Positions 1 through 11,000 of a stretch of DNA of 64,000 nt are shown here, in pieces. This DNA is from Ricordea florida (taxonomy: Eukaryota > Cnidaria > Anthozoa > Corallimorpharia > Ricordeidae), in NCBI GenBank assembly GCA_949710005.1, contig OX453282.1, positions 20,937,664-21,001,663 on the forward strand. Direction: 5' to 3'. Under the pieces are notes generated by a model. The model had not been told where the DNA came from. It saw only the letters and a program-made list of their open reading frames with translations, and did not search any database. The translations under genes were made by a program, and so were the position numbers. Position 1 is the stretch's first letter. Every line of letters begins with the position of its first letter.

Positions 1-1924
1 AAGGTGGCAGTGATCTAATACCTTATCTTCTCCTAATTTACACTCACATATATGACATTTCTTAGCATTTTCATAGTCTTTTTTTATCTATTTCTGACAT
101 ATTTCCCCTTTTATAGTAATAGAACTTTTTGTTTCTTGGTTTTATTATTTCATTATAAATTCTTCTAATATCTCTCTCTAAATATTCTACAAATATCTGT
201 GCTACATCATCATCTGGAGATTTTGCAGTATATCTTACAAGTTTTTCAAAGTTTGGTGGTAATATATTCTCATCAAAACACTTGATATAATATCTGAATC
301 CAGATGGTTTATGTTTCTGATACTTTTGAGTAAAGCTTTTACTATTATCTAGACAACTTATATCTATATCAATTTTCTCTGGATAGCACTCAAAGTCGGC
401 ATATACTAAAAATGGCACTCGCATTTTATTTTTATAATTAACGAATTTAATAAATAAAGGATTTCCATTTTTATCTTTTGGCATATCAATCCTAACTGCT
501 TTGTTTTTGTTGCAGTATTCGGTATGTTTTTCTAATGAATCTATTTCTCGAAATGAGTTAAAACATCTAACACAAAAGTGTCTCTTACATTTATGTTTAC
601 TAACTTGAGCTGATAAAAGTCTACTTAAACTCTTTACCCAACAGTAGTGATTATTTTTATCATCTGATATCATAATTAAATTGATCACATTATCTACTAA
701 TTGATTATCACTTATTCTTAAAGGAAATACATAACCATTTTCATATCCTAAGACATTAATATAGTAGGGGTTTTGCCTTTCAAACTTATCAATATCTTTT
801 AATGAAACTGGGAACTCCATTCCACTCCAGTTAAAGTTCTTTGAGTTTTCTCTTAATTCATTATTTACTCTTTGAGGGTTTTTATCTCTTGGAAATACAG
901 CTTCAGTTACTGCCCACTTAAAACATTCATTATCATTAAAATTCTTGTGGTTAATAATTGCCTTTTTTGTCGCTAAATGTGGGGGTGTTATAATATATGA
1001 ACTTCCCTTAAGCGGTTTGTATGGTGTTATTCCAATATCAAAACATATTATATTGCTAAATTCCCATTTATAACCATTACTTAAATATTTTTCATACTCC
1101 TTTAGTATTCGATTAGCCATATTATCATACAAATTGGATATATCATCTGAATCAGTAATTATTTCTGTAAGTGAATGAAAGAATTTTCGTGTCTCTTCTT
1201 CAATACGATTTGTATCTGGAGATTCTTTTATTAACTTACATGTTAATATAAATTTTACCTTTATTGGTTTATTTTTCTGATTAATTAAATCCACAACTTT
1301 TTCTTTTATTTTATTTAGATATCTTAAAGGATCATACCCCTTCCTTCCATTTATCCTATATACTTTCAAATATCTATTCAATGCTGTCTCTCGTTCTATT
1401 ATATTAAATTCTTCTTCTGCCAATTCTTCTCTCACACTATCAGATATATTTACCTCTTTTCTAGGTTTGGGTTGTGGTTGTTTGTTATTAGTAAGTTTTA
1501 TGATATTTTCATTAGTTAAATCTGCAAGCTTTTTGGAAAATTCATCTTTATCCATCACCTTAAATGAATAATTTCCCCAAATAAAAGTTTTGTTTGATGG
1601 CTTTTGTGGTTTTATAAAATTAGGTGCGAGTTTTCTTTTTTGAATTTTTTTCGTTTTTGGTTTTGGTGTATCATTTTGTACATTATTTCTAGGAATTGGA
1701 AGTGGTGTATTTGGTTGGTTTGCTGGACGCACTGGTGTATTAATTAACGATTGAACAATTTCTTGAATATTATTTATGATTTCTGTAATATTATCTTTGA
1801 CTTCAGGAATATTCCACAACGCTTCAATAAGTGGTTCTTTATTTATTCGATACCATTTTTCAATATTATACCATTTACCTAGAGGTCTCAATTGTGACAT
1901 TAATAATCCGCGTAGTTGCTCCAT
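1..1924 (-). pseudogene. Polinton/Maverick-type protein-primed DNA polymerase B, frameshifted N-terminal part
   Basis: An open frame of 617 codons starting at 1,924 matches the N-terminal half of the family-B DNA polymerases of Polinton/Maverick (adintovirus-like) elements. It has a basic, Pro/Lys/Asn-rich N-terminus, a Cys2-His-Cys-like finger (CKRHFCVRCF...HTEYC) at about residues 440-465, and the exonuclease ExoI motif YADFECY at 508-514. The frame breaks at an A-run near 88-94. The adjacent frame toward base 1 shows paired Cys and a DHCH motif typical of the insert in these polymerases, so the break is a small indel. The polymerase palm lies beyond the left edge, if present. Coding sequence is AT-rich, unlike the host gene. 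No capsid, integrase or terminal repeats are visible, so the element class rests on the polymerase alone. It may be a decayed copy or a sequencing error in a homopolymer. Confidence 0.8.
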
Positions 1925-2059
1925 TTTTAATAATTTATTTCAAATCTTTAAATCATAATTTCAAATATTTTTTTCCACACTTTATAAATCTCTGTTTAAT
2001 TTTCTGATTAATTTTTCTGATTAATCTTTGTTTAATTTTTTACTCAAATTTGACAGAAA

Positions 2060-2500
2060 ATTAATCGTGTGTTCTAGAATCCCCCATATACTATTCTCTC
2101 GTTGACATAAATTGAGCGTTGTCCATTCAGAAAACACACCGTGTGAAGTTTCAGCTACATAATTTGTTTTTTTCAGCGTATAAAACAGAAGTTTAAATTT
2201 TGTCTTCATGGGCCATAATTCGACTGGATTTCAACTAACTTAAGACTTGAAAGTGTGTAAAAATATCTTGACTGAGCGGAGAAAATCACGCGTTCAAAAA
2301 CTTTTCAGTGTTTTGCGGGTTCGAACTTGGATGGTTTGACAGCCTTTGTCTTTTGAACCAATATTATAATACAGTCCCGATACTACGCGCGATATGATTG
2401 GTCCAAACAGCGTTCTTTATCAGAGTATAAGGGACGGTACTCGCGTCATCCCCCGGCTTTGAGCAGTAAAAAAAGTGGCGGAATTTTTCAGAGAGTTTAC
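2060..2500. repeat. Dispersed repeat, copy A
   Basis: Shares blocks with 3,873-4,260 and, in part, 4,395-4,515: 'ttgagcgttgtccattcaga', 'ggccataattcgactggatt' and the 'ctttatcagagtataaggga' block recur in the same order with scattered changes. No coding potential or terminal repeat was recognised. It lies next to the Polinton fragment and could be element flank or an independent family. Confidence 0.6.
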
Positions 2501-3086
2501 CAGCTTTTCGTAAAATATTCTGAACGAGGTCGAACAAAGCATCCCTTACACTTAGAAGAATGCGAAGATGAGTAGCTCTAGGAAAATGTAGATATAGAGG
2601 CCGAGTTAAACAACTAAGTCAGCACTTTTAAAAATGGGGAGTTAAATTAAGAAAAACAGGACCACAACATCAACCAGGAAACCATCAAACAATGGAATTT
2701 TTGAATGAAACGATAAAATTGCCAAGCAAAGTACAGTTCGGTTGGTTTCAGTGCCAAGCTATGCAAAACAACAACGTGAAGTGACCAATTTACAAGTCTT
2801 CTCCGCTGAAGACTTGAAGGTTGACGGCATGATCGCGCAAAAATTCGAAATGGACTGAAAACGGACTAAGTGGAAAATTCTACAGTTTCAAAGAAAAATG
2901 AAAACGATATGAAACTTGCCTACCGTCAACAGTACAAGAGGAAGACAAATCCACTTTTGTCACTGGTACAGTACTCGGCGTTGTCGTCTTGGTTGCTTAA
3001 TTTGAGCTCCCTTACGTCGCAGTTAGTAAAAACGACAAACAGTACGGATCAAACATGCAGAAATTTGCTTGTGTGTCGAATTCATC

Positions 3087-3444
3087 TTTATTATATAGAT
3101 ACTGATGAAATACCAGGATTTTTCCAGTGACGAAAAAATCATATCATCATCGCGCGCAGTGAAGATATTATTTTTATCTTTCACGTGTGAGGATATTGGT
3201 GTCGCCATGGTTACCAACATGATTAGTCAATTACAAGAGAGCTTCCCGCTCAGGCACGTGGCCGGTTCGTTTAAAATTTCATTCAAAAAATGTCTTCGAG
3301 GTGCGAAGACGGTACGGTTACGGGTGACTTTCTCGATGAGCAGCCAAAATGTAACGTCGATATTTTTTCCGAGCTTGTAGAGCATCCAGGAAGATTTGTC
3401 GAAGTTGTTTTATGGGGAAATTTCATCAGTATCTATAAAATAAA
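3087..3444. mobile_element. MITE with about 25-bp terminal inverted repeats
   Basis: Left end reads 'tttattatatagatactgat' and the right end is its reverse complement with few changes ('atttcatcagtatctataaa'). The interior has no transposase. A partial copy lies inverted at 8,315-8,511, showing this is a dispersed family. Confidence 0.7.
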
Positions 3445-3558
3445 CACATATACTCGTTCGCTGCGCTCACTCGTGAAATATTTTTCAACACTCGAAGAGA
3501 AATTTCGTATCTCCGCGCGGCCATGTAATATCCTCTATATCCACAACATTATCATTGG

Positions 3559-3786
3559 AGGCAGGATGGCCGAGTGGTCTAGGGCGCGGTATTTCAATGC
3601 GGTGACCCGGGTTTAAATCCCGCTCTGGCCACTACCTGGTGTTGTTCTGGGTAAGTACCTGGTTCAACTCCTCGATCATCCTTGTAAATAGCCAACTGGT
3701 CTGCCTCCCACCAGTTGGGATTCTTAACTATGTTGTATGTTGTATGTAATAAGTGACTCTGAAAGGCCCCCGTGGGGACGAGCCAC

Positions 3787-3818
<32 letters not shown>

Positions 3819-3832
3819 TGTATGTATGTATT
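3559..3832 (+). mobile_element. tRNA-derived SINE with (TATG)n tail
   Basis: The head resembles a Leu/Ser-type tRNA with an A box (tggccgagtggtct, about 3,568) and B box (ggtttaaatcc, about 3,611). The body carries 'ggttcaactcctcgatcatc' and 'ccagttgggattcttaacta' and ends in a TATG microsatellite. An inverted copy at 11,258-11,526 has the same head, body and tail order. Confidence 0.85.
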
Positions 3833-3872
3833 AAAACAGAGACTAAAAGCACAAAAGAAAACAGCAGTTCTC

Positions 3873-4260
3873 GCATTGACATAAACTGAGCGTTGTCCAT
3901 TCAGAAAACATGGCACACTGTCTTTAGTTTCAGCAACAAGCTAAGCAGTTCGTCTTGTTTGTTTTCTTCTGCTAAATTCCACAAATGGTTTTTTCCTCTT
4001 ATTGTCTTCAAGGGCCATAATTTGACTGGATTTCGATTAATTTAAGACTTGAGAATGTTTAAAAATATCTTGACTGAGCGTTCAAAAGCTTTTCAGTGCT
4101 TTGCGTTCGAACTTTGATGGTTTGACAAAGCCTTTGTCTTTTGAACCAATGAGAGTGCTGGACGTATTCTTACAAGCTCGCTGATTGGCCCAAATTGCTG
4201 TACTTTATCAGAGTATAAAGGACAGTGCTGACGACATTCAGCGCGCGCGCTGAAAAAACA
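3873..4260. repeat. Dispersed repeat, copy B
   Basis: Second copy of the repeat at 2,060-2,500, same orientation, with matching ordered blocks including 'aaaaatatcttgactgagcg' and 'ctttatcagagtataaagga'. Confidence 0.6.
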
Positions 4261-4394
4261 CTGGGAGTTGATCGAAAATAAAAGCTCGTTTTTGGGGAAA
4301 ATCTGCGGCTCGTGTTTCCCCCTACACTTCTTTCGTGCCCTCGTCACCTCCTGCGTGCTTTATAACAGAACAAAGCCCAGAGGAGGCTTATTTA

Positions 4395-4515
4395 TTTGTT
4401 AAATAGTGTTGGACGTATTCTTACAAGCTCACTGATTGGTTTAAATTGTTGTACTTTATCAGAGTCCTAAGGACAGTGCTGACGAGATTCAGCACGCGCT
4501 AAAAAAAAAACAGAA
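4395..4515. repeat. Dispersed repeat, partial copy C
   Basis: Repeats the last third of copy B ('ttggacgtattcttacaagc', 'ctttatcagagt', 'aggacagtgctgacga') immediately downstream, so the tail of the repeat is tandemly doubled here. Confidence 0.55.
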
Positions 4516-7500
4516 GTTGATCGAAAAAAGGTCGTTTTGTGGAAAATGGTGACTTCTTTATTGTAAAACAAATAAATAAGCCTCCACTTTTGTTGCTGAA
4601 ACCTCCTCTATTGTATTGTTTTTTTTGAAACCAACAAACAGCGGAAGAAATAAATGAATAGATAAAACGCCGATCACGCGCTGCGCGTTATGACTTCCAA
4701 ATGACTTCATTGTGTAAATAATGGTTCCCGTCACGCAAACCTGATCCTACTGCAACGCAAACCTGTTTCCTGTGTGTTAATTGCAGACTTTTTTTACCTT
4801 TTTGGGAAGGAGGAGGGAATAAGAAAACAGACATTCTACATAAAAGAGCGATCGGGAAAAGAGTCGCGTACGAAGAAGCGTACTGTACTCCCGATAGATA
4901 AACGAGAATAAAGAGCTTTGAAATTATTCTCCCCAATCACAAAGTTGTTTCAGTCGATTTGGGATCTTTGAAAATTGCGCTTGATGTTTCCCGGCCGGAG
5001 AAAACGAGTAACCCCACAAAACAATAATATCATTGGTTAGAAGAGTATAAATAATCGTACTGCACGTGCTCCACGTGCTGCACGGATTTGTAAAGGTAAT
5101 CATACGGTTTCGAGTTCAATTTGGAGTTAATTTGCACGAGTGAGTTTTTCAAAAAGCTGAAATTGCACTCGCCGCCCAAATTTGAGGTTTTGATGACAAC
5201 GTAAGCATGTAACAGAGAATCTTTCATTCTCTCTTTTCATTCTGAAACCTCTCGTACCAATTTATTTTTAGGATACTTGACCCATTTTGTGGCACGTGAA
5301 CGAGACTGAATAATCGCGACTGACAGAGCCAAGTTATATTTTGGGGTGACGATCTCGTCTATCGTCGCCTTCGGAGACCTTGAAATCCCTAATCACACCA
5401 GTTGATCTATAGCTTTTCACTCCATACGATCCTTCCTTCTTTTCAATATTTTCTACTCCTAGTTATGCAAAATTCGTATCAGTACAAACTGCTGAAATAA
5501 GTGTTTGTAGCTAAATGTCAAGTTAGTGATTACAGAAAGATTGAGATTTAGAGATTGGTAACAATCCACTACTTTATCGGGTCCGGTAAGTACCGGGAAA
5601 ATTAGCGGGTGCTTCGAGAATACGAGAAACACTATTCCGTGCCCGGTAAAGTTTCCCGTTAACCGTCCCGGTAAGTTATCGGGCCCGGAATTTACGGGAG
5701 CTTTCGAGAAACGGGCCCCTAGTCCCTAATCTGGCGCGCTTGGTAGCCCAACATTTTAAAAATGGCTTGGCTACTGAGCTGAGACATCTTTGTCGTGTTT
5801 GCAAGTAAAACGTCTTCCCTAAGTTGCGTCAAAGAATTTTTCGTTTATTCGAAAGACGTCACTTTACTTTCCGGTTAAGCATTGGAGATCCAATAAAATG
5901 TTTATCAAGACTTTGGATCGAAGACTATTTGGAAAAATAGCAGCTGAAAGCAATTAAGGGAGAGTCGTAAGCCCAGCTACTGTAGGCTCGTTGAGAGCCA
6001 AACTGGCAAACCTGAGAATAATTCAGACCCTTTCAATTGGAGCTACATAGATTTCCAGTGCAAGAAAACCTGTCCACGAAGTTACCAACGACTAAACAAA
6101 GGTACTAGACTAGATTTCCATTTTTCAGTGTTTCTTTTGTTATTTTACGGCCTCTAAATCAACTCTCTATCGGTGCATTTCGCTCATCAAACCTAGGTCT
6201 ACTGTGCTTCACAAAGCATTCAGTGAAGAAAATTCTTCTCTTTTGCGTTAGTGTTTGTAGTTCTCTGCATGAACTCCGTAAATCGTGGCACATTACGCAT
6301 TACTAACTAGGAGTAATCCGAGATTAAGGGAGTGCGTTCGACATTCTTGTTAGTTAATTGGAAAATTGCATGTGTCAGTGTTGTTTTGATGTGTCTTGGT
6401 CGTGTTTTTTTTTCTTGGGAGGGGTTGGGGTGAGAGACTTGAATGTGTATCAGATGGAAGAGTTGTATGAAGAAATATTTTAATTTTTGCGCATTGAAAA
6501 AACAGTTCACCCAAGTGGGACTGAAAAGGTGACATTCCCTGATACATTGTTATCTCCCCCATTGTATTGCAGTCAAGCTAATAATTTTTACTGTGTCAGG
6601 TGTAATTGCCAACTTTATTTCTCTACTTTCAATTAATTTTTAACAAACTTCCTCTATTAGGTACAAAATATAATTATTTCAACAGGAACATGCATGTTAA
6701 TTACTGTTACATTTTGTGGAGCATCCATCAATTTTATAAGAAAACAATAACGATAACAAGTTTTTTTTCTTAAAAATACAACTGGCTGCAAATTTAATGT
6801 TGTTATCCTGGCTGTTGTTCTGCGTAATAGCTAAATTGGTTTCAGAATTCACTTGGTTCAATGGCGACTGATAGTTTGTTTTGCGACCGCTGTGGGTCAG
6901 TTGCCTCAATGGCCACCAAGCAACACTACTTGGTTTATTGATTTTGTGACTGCTACAAGTCGTTTGGCTCAATGGCCACTAAGCAACAGTACTCGGTTTA
7001 TTTTTGAAACCAAAATGGGTCTTGTGGCTAAAATATTGCCGCAACCATCTGGGTCGCATACAAGTGTTAACCGTGGTGCATATAAGAGGTCAATAAAAGG
7101 TACACAGCTCCTTCAGGCTTTGATAAATCATCCCTACGAAATTTCGAAAAAACATAGTCTTCAACTTTGAAAATCACAAGCATAAACTTACCGTGCAAGA
7201 ACGCATTCAACCCAGCTACCCATCTCCATATCCATGGAAACGAACAGTGACGTAAATCAAGAACGAACGACGACGAACGAAAGGCATGCAAAAGGCTCTT
7301 GGCTAGCATGCATAGGACACCCAGCAGATCATGCGAGATTAGTAAGCGTTCTCCTTTGTTGAACGCAAATATTTGTTCCTTTGCTCTGAGCGAACACTTG
7401 TCAGCAAAGTTGTCATAAAATTTTATAGGGTCACCTTGCCGTCGAAAACGACAGTAACATTAACAACAGCTCTTCTCAGAAATACGTGTACGTGCTCCCA

Positions 7501-8004
7501 GACGACCGAGCTCGGCAAACAGCTAGTGAGAGTACTGGGCGAAAACCATTTGCAGTTGAATCTGTTTTGTTCAAATTTTTCTAGTCATAGTATTTTATAT
7601 TTCTTTCAGTGTCTCTTCAGTATGACAGAGATTCTGATAGAGTGCGGAGGTGCGAAATCACACTTTTGACCAAAACATCGCACCCAATCACACTTTACAA
7701 TATTTCCCGCACTATTTTCAGTTTTTTCCTCACTCTACCAGAACCTCTGGTATCACTGGATCAATTTTTCTAAATTAAATTGTCATTGGCCACTGTTATG
7801 TGGCCTTCATCAAAGTTTCTATATATGTATCACTACACTATTGCAAACTTATTGGAATGTTGCAAGGTTGTTAGCTGTTATTTTTTTATGCAACAGACAA
7901 TGGTCTTGTAGTAACCAACAAAGCTTGATCAGGATTGGCGTAAAGTTCTCATTACTTCCCTCAGCTATGAAAAACAGTTCAACTACCCTCAAGTTCATGA
8001 TACT
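4516..8004. other. 3' flank of the phosphatase gene, no gene recognised
   Basis: No convincing protein or RNA gene on either strand. It contains a repetitive 'ggtaagtaccggg'-type inverted block at about 5,570-5,720 and a roughly 70-bp tandem duplication at about 6,840-7,010 (units share 'caatggccac' and 'aagcaaca'). The 3' UTR of the minus-strand gene should occupy the right end, but no clear polyadenylation signal was found. Confidence 0.4.
6840..7010. repeat. Degenerate tandem repeat, about 70-bp unit
   Basis: Two to three units share 'cagttgcctcaatggccac', 'aagcaacactacttggttta' and close variants. No coding meaning is apparent. Confidence 0.5.
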
Positions 8005-8082
8005 TCAGCCTGTAAAGTTGGCGTACTCGCTGAAAGAGTCCAGGTAAGCTTGGATTGTTTGGTAGCAGAACATGTACTGTTC
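8005..8082 (-). CDS. RPTP exon 32: C-terminal exon and stop
   Basis: Encodes EQYMFCYQTIQAYLDSF then SEYANFTG and TGA. EQYxFCY is the expected closing motif of PTP D2 and follows ETL in phase 0. Acceptor tttacag. It is separated from exon 31 by an intron largely made of a 3.3-kb mobile element. No clear AATAAA signal was seen immediately downstream. Confidence 0.9.
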   Translation of the reverse strand, partial: EQYMFCYQTIQAYLDSFSEYANFTG

Positions 8083-11000
8083 CTGTAAATGAAGCAAAAT
8101 AGGATCAGAGTACTACTCACGTCATGGGTAAATAATGGGAGGGTGTTACTATGTGTAATTAAGTGGTGACGTGAGAAATTAGGGAATAATTTCACATGCA
8201 TTTTGACCAAATTCTGAGATTTTGGACTAAACGCAAGAGAAATTATTCCCTACTTTCACATGTATGCAATTTGATTACCGAGAAATTATCGAGAAAGTCA
8301 CCTGTAACCGTAGCACCTTCGCACCTTGAAGACATTTTTTGAATGAAATTTCAAACGAACCGGCCACATGCCTGAGCGGGAAGCTCTCTTGTTATTGACT
8401 ATCCTCACATGTGAAAGATAAAAATAATATCTTCACTGCATGCGTGCGATGAAGATATGATTTTTTCGTCACTGGAAAAATCCTGGTATTTCATCAGTGT
8501 CTATATAATAAATTGCCATAACAACATTGTAATTTCACATGTGAAATTATAAATTAATACTGAAATTTTGTGCCTTGAAGTCACCAATTATATTATGGGA
8601 ATTATTCAGTTTGTCACTTATAGGTTGTAGGTAACATATGTTCAATGTTTTTGTTTGACGTCATTTGGTTATTGCATATCTGCAACATGAAAAAACTATG
8701 ATGATGATGACGATGATTAGGTAAACATAATACTAGATACACCATGATAACCCACACCAAAGTTTGGGTATGTCATTCATATGTGCAAGGTATGTCAATG
8801 GTATGGTTAAACATACCAAAACCATACTATTCACATACCAGGAACATACATATGACATACTTAGAACATACTTTAAGCTGGTATGTTCAGGTAGATAGCT
8901 GATATGTTTTTGCTATTTGTGACATACCAAAAAGGTGGTTTTATGTATATATTTGGAACAAATGTTATATACCTGAAAAAGACCCAAAACATACCCCTTT
9001 GGACCTACATTCAACATACCTTACCCTCATATTGAAAAATTATGTATTGGGTATGTATGGCATATCAAGAACATATCTCATCTGACATACCTAAAACATA
9101 TCTGTTGATCTTGACATACAGAAAACATACTTAATTTTGGTACGGGAATTGATCACAAATTTATACATGTATGTTTATCCTACTTCAGACATACCAAAAA
9201 AGTACCTTGGATTATCTTTTGGACCAACTTTGATGTACATAAAATTCTACCATTTACATTTTATCACTTTTGACCTAACCATACATTTGTCCTTAATTCT
9301 CACATATTTTATGAAATTTATGCCTTGGGTGCACATACAACTTAAAATTGAAACCAGTGTCACATTCAGGACACAATTAAATAAAGCACAACTTTATAAT
9401 ATAAAAAAAAAAACATTTAAATCTCCCATCCAAACAATTTATTAGAATAAAGCTATCCCCAATTTCAATGTACAGAACTTTACAATAAAGCAACAGTACA
9501 GTGAAAGAGGCATGATACTTATTACAAAGGCCTCTGAGGAAGTCTCCCAACAAAGTATATAAAAAGTACTGTAGAAATATTTTTTGATTCATGAAAAGTT
9601 TCTTGAAGAACCTGTCAAAGGAAATTTAATCATATTTAATTAACAGACTTACTTTCAAAAGATTTTTGTATTAACTCTTGAACATTAAATGGCCAGAGCT
9701 AATTGTTTTTGTAAAATAATATTTTGTGACAACTTGGCTTATTAATCTTCATCTTCATATTCATCAACATTTTCATTTAAATCAGGGAAATTGTTGGACT
9801 CATCTGACTCTACATGTGGTGTTGGCTGAAGGGACAGCTCAGTCATACACGTATATAGTTTATAAGGTTGTAAGCTTTGCAGAATGCTTATCATTAGGTC
9901 TACAGCATTAATTGTTCTTGGTCCTGTTCCTCGAAATATATTATTTTCCCTAACAACGAACAGCTTTGAGGGCACCTAGCTATACTCAGAATCACATCAA
10001 ATTCAAAACGGAAATTCTGACTCAGATTAATGTCCTTCTACAAAAATTGAAAATTTGTACTAATTCCTTATGTGTGATATCTCCAGTTTCTGCTATTTAT
10101 AAACCAGAATCCACTTTAAAAACTAAAGGAAAATCTAATAGGGTGCTTAATTTGTAAGCCAAAATAAGCCAGCCTTCCAAAATATTCTTAACACACAAAT
10201 TAACATGCAGTTCTATGAAGCAGCGCCCAAGTCCATGTTACTTTCACTATAATTATCATGATATTATTACTTAAGTTCAGCTGGATTTCAGAATACCCAT
10301 CCACTTATTTACATACTGATGAATAACAAAAGAGTCCATTGTGTTCATTGGAATCAGCATATAGCCCCTTCCAAGTGTCTTTAAAGTAAAGTGAAGTAAA
10401 GGATGGCATTGTTGTACTCACCACGAATCGCGCACTTTTGAATGATTCCCAGATAAATCTTGATCGTGTTTTTCCAAAATACTTGTTAATTTATACGGCT
10501 TTGCTTTTCACCAAGCCATTGAAAACGTTTAATTTAATCCACGTACTATACGTGCAAGTTTAAGTCGTCCCTTGAGTCAAAAGCGCGCGGACTGCATGAT
10601 CAATAACCGATCGCAATTTTCAAATTCAACTGCTTGAGCTTGCCGCAGAACTGGAAGTCACATGAGAATTTGTATGTTCTGATTGGTTTAGCAGACATAC
10701 ATCTCATCCCAGGGCCTTGATGGTAGTCTTATCTCAATATGGCGGACGAGTGGCCGTGAGCGGGTGTTAGCTCTTACTTGTCAAAATAATTGTTCAGTTC
10801 ATAGGATTTTCTTTAAGTGTTCTATTGGTCTACCAAGCTTATAAAGTGAGTACAAATGACTACAGCAATACACATAATGGAAAAAAGACGCTTAGACGTT
10901 GAAATTCTTCAAGAAACCAAACAGGGCTGTTACATGAAACACTGCAGATTCAACAATATTTGATCCTGATGAACATGTATTATCATACAAGGTCCATTTC

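Noticed and set aside
3099..3180. CTGATGA motif with a later GAAA, resembling a hammerhead core
   Set aside because: The bases after CTGATGA do not pair with those before GAAA, so no stem II forms; the motif is part of the MITE terminal repeat.
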